DNA of 64,000 nt, from contig JACAVV010000006.1 of the NCBI GenBank assembly GCA_024648695.1, positions 62,001 to 126,000 of the forward strand, read 5' to 3'. Below, piece by piece: positions 59,902 through 64,000 of the stretch (position 1 is the first letter of the stretch; the number at the start of each line of letters is the position of its first letter). A program made the translations under genes and the position numbers. The stretch is from Nitrospina sp. (GTDB taxonomy: Bacteria; Nitrospinota; Nitrospinia; Nitrospinales; JACRGP01). The notes under the pieces are model-generated. The model did no database searches, had not been told where the DNA came from, and saw only the letters and a list, made by a program, of their open reading frames with translations.

Positions 59902-61050
59902 ATGAAATCCGTTTTAGCACTTGAAGATGGCCGCCTGTTTTTTGGAGAATCCTTTGGCGCTCCCGTTGAGGAGGTAGGTGAAGTGGTATTCAATACCAGT
60001 ATGTCGGGATATCAGGAGGTAATCACAGACCCATCCTATTGCGGGCAGATTGTGGTGATGACTTATCCATTGATTGGCAACTATGGTATCAATCCCGAAG
60101 ATTTTGAATCGTCGAAAATTCATCTCAAAGGATTTGTGATCAAGGAATTGAGTGGAATCGCCAGCAACTGGAGGTCGCGCCAAACCCTCGACGAATTTTT
60201 AAAAGAACATGGGATCCCTGGAATCCAGGGAGTCGACACGCGCGCGCTCACCCGACACATTCGAGAAAAAGGAGCCCAGCAAGCGGTGATCTCTTCCCGC
60301 GTTTCCGAAGTTCAATCCTTGATCCAGATCGCCAAAAGCGCACCCGGCCTGGTCGGACAAGATATGGTCAAACAAGTGACCTGCTCTACTCCCTACGATT
60401 GGAAGGAAGGCAACTGGACACTGGAAAAGGGCTACAACCTGTATCCACAACAGGAAGACCCGTTTTTTGTGGTTGCCTACGACCTGGGAATAAAAACCAA
60501 CATATTAAGAATGCTGACCGAAGCCGGATGTAAGGTCCGCGTGGTTTCTGCAAACACTTCTGCGCAGGAAGTTTTGGCGATGGAACCCGATGGCATTTTC
60601 CTTTCCAACGGTCCCGGTGATCCTGAGGGCGTGCCCTATGTCGCGCAAACCGTTCGGGATTTATTGGGAAAGGTTCCTATTTTAGGGATCTGTCTGGGAC
60701 ACCAGATAATTACTCTTGCATTGGGTGGGGAAACTTATAAACTGAAATTCGGCCACCACGGTGGCAACCAACCAGTGCAGGATATGACAGGTGGCCGAGT
60801 TGAAATCACATCCCAAAATCACGGTTTTGCAGTGAATGCCAATAAAATTCCAAAAGATGTTGAGGTGCTTTCAATCAATTTGAATGACCGCACGGTAGAA
60901 GGCATCAGGCATAAGAAATATCCTCTGATTTCGGTTCAATATCACCCGGAAGCTTCACCCGGCCCACACGACTCTTCTTATGTCTTCGAGGAGTTCGTCA
61001 AAATGATGAAAGCCTGCAATGCTGAAAGAAAAACTGGATCGGCTCGTTGA
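59902..61050 (+). CDS. carA: Carbamoyl-phosphate synthase small subunit
   Basis: 382-residue glutaminase subunit. [16 protein letters not shown] and [17 protein letters not shown] mark the N-terminal domain; the amidotransferase triad includes Cys264 (GICLGHQ) and the His/Glu of [11 protein letters not shown]. It supplies ammonia to CarB. Its stop overlaps the unknown gene that follows by 32 bases. Confidence 0.97.
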   Translation: MKSVLALEDGRLFFGESFGAPVEEVGEVVFNTSMSGYQEVITDPSYCGQIVVMTYPLIGNYGINPEDFESSKIHLKGFVIKELSGIASNWRSRQTLDEFLKEHGIPGIQGVDTRALTRHIREKGAQQAVISSRVSEVQSLIQIAKSAPGLVGQDMVKQVTCSTPYDWKEGNWTLEKGYNLYPQQEDPFFVVAYDLGIKTNILRMLTEAGCKVRVVSANTSAQEVLAMEPDGIFLSNGPGDPEGVPYVAQTVRDLLGKVPILGICLGHQIITLALGGETYKLKFGHHGGNQPVQDMTGGRVEITSQNHGFAVNANKIPKDVEVLSINLNDRTVEGIRHKKYPLISVQYHPEASPGPHDSSYVFEEFVKMMKACNAERKTGSAR

Positions 61051-61888
61051 TTATGTCGCCCAACCCGGTTTCGATTCTGAAACCCGCAAAGCGAAAAAAG
61101 AATATGAACAGTTGGCGGGAGAAATTTTTGAGGATGACAAATCCTTTGAAACGCGAACCCTCGGATTTCTGGAATGGTTTATTCTTGATCGCTGGTTGAG
61201 CGGTCAAACGGACACTCCCCTGGAGACCTTTATTCGGGACTCCTCAGCAAACCTGGAAGAAAGCGAGTTGGAAGAGTTTCGGTGTTTATTAACTTCGGTC
61301 CATTCACTGTTTCAGGTTAAAAAGGTCAAAACCAATCTAGTGACTGTAACAGAACTATTCGATGATAATAGATACGAAGTCAGCCATGAACGGGCGGATC
61401 TGTTGTTTAAAAAAAATGACCTTTTTGAAGGGCGTTTGTTTTATTACCAAAAGATGAATCAGTTTTCGGACTCATTTTGTTTTCATCCATTAGCAAGCCA
61501 AAAGTTTATTAAAGTGGAAATTGAAAGGCTGATAGAACACGAAAAGTCCATCGCCTTAGAAATTGAAAACCTCCACCAGCAAATTACAGACAATCAATCC
61601 AAAATCAATAAAACACAAACTCAAATTGACAAGTTTCGAAAGAAAATAGAAAAGGCCGATGATTCTCAAAGGCGCGAAATGGAAGATTCCGTTTTTCAAT
61701 ACGAAGTTTCAAACTCAAATACCCAGAGTGAAAATACCGATCTGGAGAAATTGATAGCCGATAAGAAACGTCTGCTCAAATTTGAGTGCCAACACAACCG
61801 CAAAACCCTAATCCTTAAACTATCCTACATGAACCTCAGATGGGAACGCTCCCGTTTGATCTCCCTGGAGGACATTTATACAAATTAA
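61019..61888 (+). CDS. Unknown helical protein encoded between carA and carB
   Basis: 289 residues, not recognised. The N-terminal part ([20 protein letters not shown]...TPLETFIRD) resembles a motif seen in SEC-C/YecA-linked helical proteins, and [31 protein letters not shown] follows. The C-terminal 130 residues are a strongly predicted coiled coil ([26 protein letters not shown]...). Its start overlaps carA by 32 bases and its stop overlaps the carB ATG (TAATG), so it is co-translated with both carbamoyl-phosphate synthase chains. A role in that complex or its regulation is inferred only from this. Confidence 0.8.
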   Translation: MLKEKLDRLVDYVAQPGFDSETRKAKKEYEQLAGEIFEDDKSFETRTLGFLEWFILDRWLSGQTDTPLETFIRDSSANLEESELEEFRCLLTSVHSLFQVKKVKTNLVTVTELFDDNRYEVSHERADLLFKKNDLFEGRLFYYQKMNQFSDSFCFHPLASQKFIKVEIERLIEHEKSIALEIENLHQQITDNQSKINKTQTQIDKFRKKIEKADDSQRREMEDSVFQYEVSNSNTQSENTDLEKLIADKKRLLKFECQHNRKTLILKLSYMNLRWERSRLISLEDIYTN

Positions 61889-64000
61889 TGCCTAAAAGAA
61901 CTGATATTAAAAAAATACTGCTGATTGGCTCCGGGCCCATCGTTATAGGCCAGGCTTGCGAATTCGATTACTCGGGGACCCAGGCTTGCAAAGCGCTAAT
62001 TGAAGAGGGTTATGAGGTGGTCCTGGTCAATAGCAACCCCGCCACCATCATGACCGATGCCGAATTTGCCACGCAAACCTATGTGGAACCGGTCACACCC
62101 GAAATTGTGGAAATGATCATCGCCAAGGACAGGCCCGATGCCTTGCTTCCCACCATGGGTGGCCAAACAGGACTGAACACCGCCTTGGCCCTGGCGGAAT
62201 CCGGTGTTTTGGATAAATATGGAGTCAAAATGATTGGGGCAGATGTGGCCGCGATCAAAAAGGCCGAGGACCGGAGTCAGTTTAAAGAGGCAATGATGGA
62301 TATCGGCCTGCAAGTGCCTCCCAGTGGATACGCTCAAACTTTACAGCAAGCTCGGGATGTGGTCGAGGAAACCGGGTTCCCCGCAATCATCAGGCCCTCA
62401 TTTACATTGGGTGGAATGGGTGGCAGTGTGGTGTACCATCCAGACGATTTTAATTCGCAGGTCTTATGGGGATTGAATGCCAGCCCTACGAATGAAATCT
62501 TGATCGAAAAGTCGCTCCTGGGATGGAAGGAATACGAGTTGGAGGTGATGCGCGACAACAAGGATAATGTCGTGATCGTGTGTTCCATCGAAAACCTGGA
62601 TCCGATGGGGATTCATACCGGCGACAGCATTACAGTCGCTCCCTCGCAAACGCTCACTGATAAGGAATATCAGATCATGCGCAATGCGGCCATCGATATC
62701 ATCCGGGAAATCGGTGTGGAAACCGGGGGGTCGAATATTCAGTTTGCCATCAGTCCGGACAACGGAGAAATGTTCATCATCGAGATGAATCCCCGCGTTT
62801 CGAGAAGCTCTGCCCTGGCATCAAAAGCTACCGGATTCCCCATCGCTAAAATTGCCGCCAAACTGGCCATTGGCTATACCCTGGACGAAATTCAAAACGA
62901 CATCACTCAAGTGACTCCCGTTTCTTTCGAACCCACCATTGATTATTGCGTCGTAAAAATCCCTCGCTTCACGTTTGAAAAATTTTTCAATACCCCTCCA
63001 CTGTTGAGCACCCAAATGAAATCCGTGGGCGAGGCCATGGCCATCGGACGCACCTTTAAGGAAGCGGTTCATAAGGCAGTACGTTCGCTGGAAATTGGGT
63101 CTTTTGGATTTGAGGACAAGCTGAAACCAGATAATGGTACCGGTGCGAATCTTTCGGATCAGCAGGTAGACAACCTGAGCGAAACCCTGAAGAAACCCTT
63201 ATCGGACCGGCTATGGACGGTGGTTTCATCTTTGCGCAGGGGGTTTACCATCGATACCGTTTATGAATTAACGGGAATTGATCGCTGGTTCCTTCAAAAT
63301 TTTAAGGAAATCATCGACCTTGAAAAGGAAATTCAAGGCGTTCCCGATTTAAATGCCCTGGCCAATGATCTATTGTTAAAAGCGAAAAGGTTCGGGTTTT
63401 CGGATGTAGTTTTATCCAAACTTTTGCACACGACAGAAAAGGAAGTGACCCAAAAACGCAAACTGGCCGGAATCAGGCCTGTGTTCAAACGGGTTGATAC
63501 CTGTGGCGCGGAATTTGAAGCGCACACGCCCTACTTGTACTCGACCTACGAAGAAGAATGCGAAGCAGAACCCACTTCCAAAGACAAGATAGTGATTCTG
63601 GGAGGAGGCCCCAATCGCATCGGCCAGGGAATTGAGTTTGATTACTGCTGTGTTCATGCTTCCTTCGCCTTGAAGGAAGATGGGTTTGAAACCATCATGG
63701 TCAATTGCAATCCGGAAACTGTAAGCACCGATTACGACACCTCCGACCGACTGTACTTTGAACCCCTGACCTTTGAAGATGTCATGCACATCATCGAAGT
63801 GGAAAAACCCAAAGGAGTGATCGTACAGTTTGGCGGACAAACGCCACTGCGTCTGGCGCTGGCACTGGAAGAAGCGGGAGTGCCCATTATCGGAACCAGT
63901 CCTGAGAACATCGACCGCGCTGAAGACCGCAAGCGGTTTCGGGAAGTCCTCGAAAAACTCGAATTGAAACAACCCCTCAATAAAACCGCTACCTCAACCG
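61888..64000 (+). CDS. carB: Carbamoyl-phosphate synthase large subunit (truncated by window end)
   Basis: The first 704 codons, from the ATG at 61888 overlapping the previous stop. The start [23 protein letters not shown], the ATP-grasp motif ...[20 protein letters not shown] and the segment [31 protein letters not shown] mark the first synthetase half; [21 protein letters not shown] begins the second half. No frameshift is visible. The C-terminus lies beyond 64000. Confidence 0.97.
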   Translation, partial: MPKRTDIKKILLIGSGPIVIGQACEFDYSGTQACKALIEEGYEVVLVNSNPATIMTDAEFATQTYVEPVTPEIVEMIIAKDRPDALLPTMGGQTGLNTALALAESGVLDKYGVKMIGADVAAIKKAEDRSQFKEAMMDIGLQVPPSGYAQTLQQARDVVEETGFPAIIRPSFTLGGMGGSVVYHPDDFNSQVLWGLNASPTNEILIEKSLLGWKEYELEVMRDNKDNVVIVCSIENLDPMGIHTGDSITVAPSQTLTDKEYQIMRNAAIDIIREIGVETGGSNIQFAISPDNGEMFIIEMNPRVSRSSALASKATGFPIAKIAAKLAIGYTLDEIQNDITQVTPVSFEPTIDYCVVKIPRFTFEKFFNTPPLLSTQMKSVGEAMAIGRTFKEAVHKAVRSLEIGSFGFEDKLKPDNGTGANLSDQQVDNLSETLKKPLSDRLWTVVSSLRRGFTIDTVYELTGIDRWFLQNFKEIIDLEKEIQGVPDLNALANDLLLKAKRFGFSDVVLSKLLHTTEKEVTQKRKLAGIRPVFKRVDTCGAEFEAHTPYLYSTYEEECEAEPTSKDKIVILGGGPNRIGQGIEFDYCCVHASFALKEDGFETIMVNCNPETVSTDYDTSDRLYFEPLTFEDVMHIIEVEKPKGVIVQFGGQTPLRLALALEEAGVPIIGTSPENIDRAEDRKRFREVLEKLELKQPLNKTATST

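Overview
This 64 kb window is a bacterial chromosome segment of moderate GC. The gene set fits a Gram-negative, flagellated, respiring marine bacterium of the Nitrospinota (Nitrospina-like) or an old 'Deltaproteobacteria' type. That assignment is inferred from gene content: tandem DUF507 genes, a radical SAM protein with a PCP_red tail, Bat-type TPR genes, Tat genes, TonB and SPOR proteins, and pyrimidine genes with a PyrR attenuator. No 16S rRNA is present to confirm it.

Layout. 0-7 kb: a DJ-1 family fragment, UbiE/MenG, an HtrA protease, a copper-chaperone-like protein, a small protein with a flagellin-like C-terminus next to FlgM, TatA, and a four-gene operon of two DUF1538 membrane proteins, a PII-like protein and a CBS protein. 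7-12.7 kb: a chemoreceptor with a heme c motif, small hypothetical genes, an IscU-like protein and NadC. 12.8-20.5 kb: a decayed secreted-protein gene, a Glu/Leu-type dehydrogenase, an M50B-like membrane protein, an intergenic region with a sigma54 promoter and GC-rich hairpin, and two tandem secreted reprolysin-like proteases. 20.5-29 kb: a Fur-controlled BFD ferredoxin gene, LarC, two DUF507 genes beside an abnormal tRNA-Gly(CCC), TatC, RpiB, GlyA and NrdR. 29-37 kb: three Bat-like genes (TPR, BatD, BatE) without BatA/B, an HPt-like protein lacking its histidine, an XRE regulator, an orphan OmpR-type response regulator, and an HD hydrolase/esterase/AmpG operon. 37-44 kb: the most unusual locus, a MotB-like protein with a long cytoplasmic coiled coil, a class I adenylate cyclase, MotA and a pentapeptide-repeat protein. 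It is followed by an AT-rich AlbA_2 (Schlafen-type) gene and IS-like inverted repeats. 44-56 kb: formylglycine-generating-enzyme-like lipoprotein, beta-propeller protein, alanine racemase, PyrD, SPOR protein, a His-rich secreted protein before a TonB receptor and YfiR-like protein, radical SAM/PCP_red protein, and a heme c protein. 56-64 kb: cobalamin adenosyltransferase, then the pyr operon (pyrR-pyrB-pyrC-carA-unknown-carB) with a clearly readable PyrR attenuation leader. carB runs off the window end.

The best candidates for undescribed biology are the motB/adenylate cyclase/motA/pentapeptide cluster, the sigma54-driven putative small RNA at 15.7 kb, the flagellin-mimic gene beside flgM, and the unknown gene between carA and carB. 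All function calls rest on reading the sequence by eye; no database search was run.
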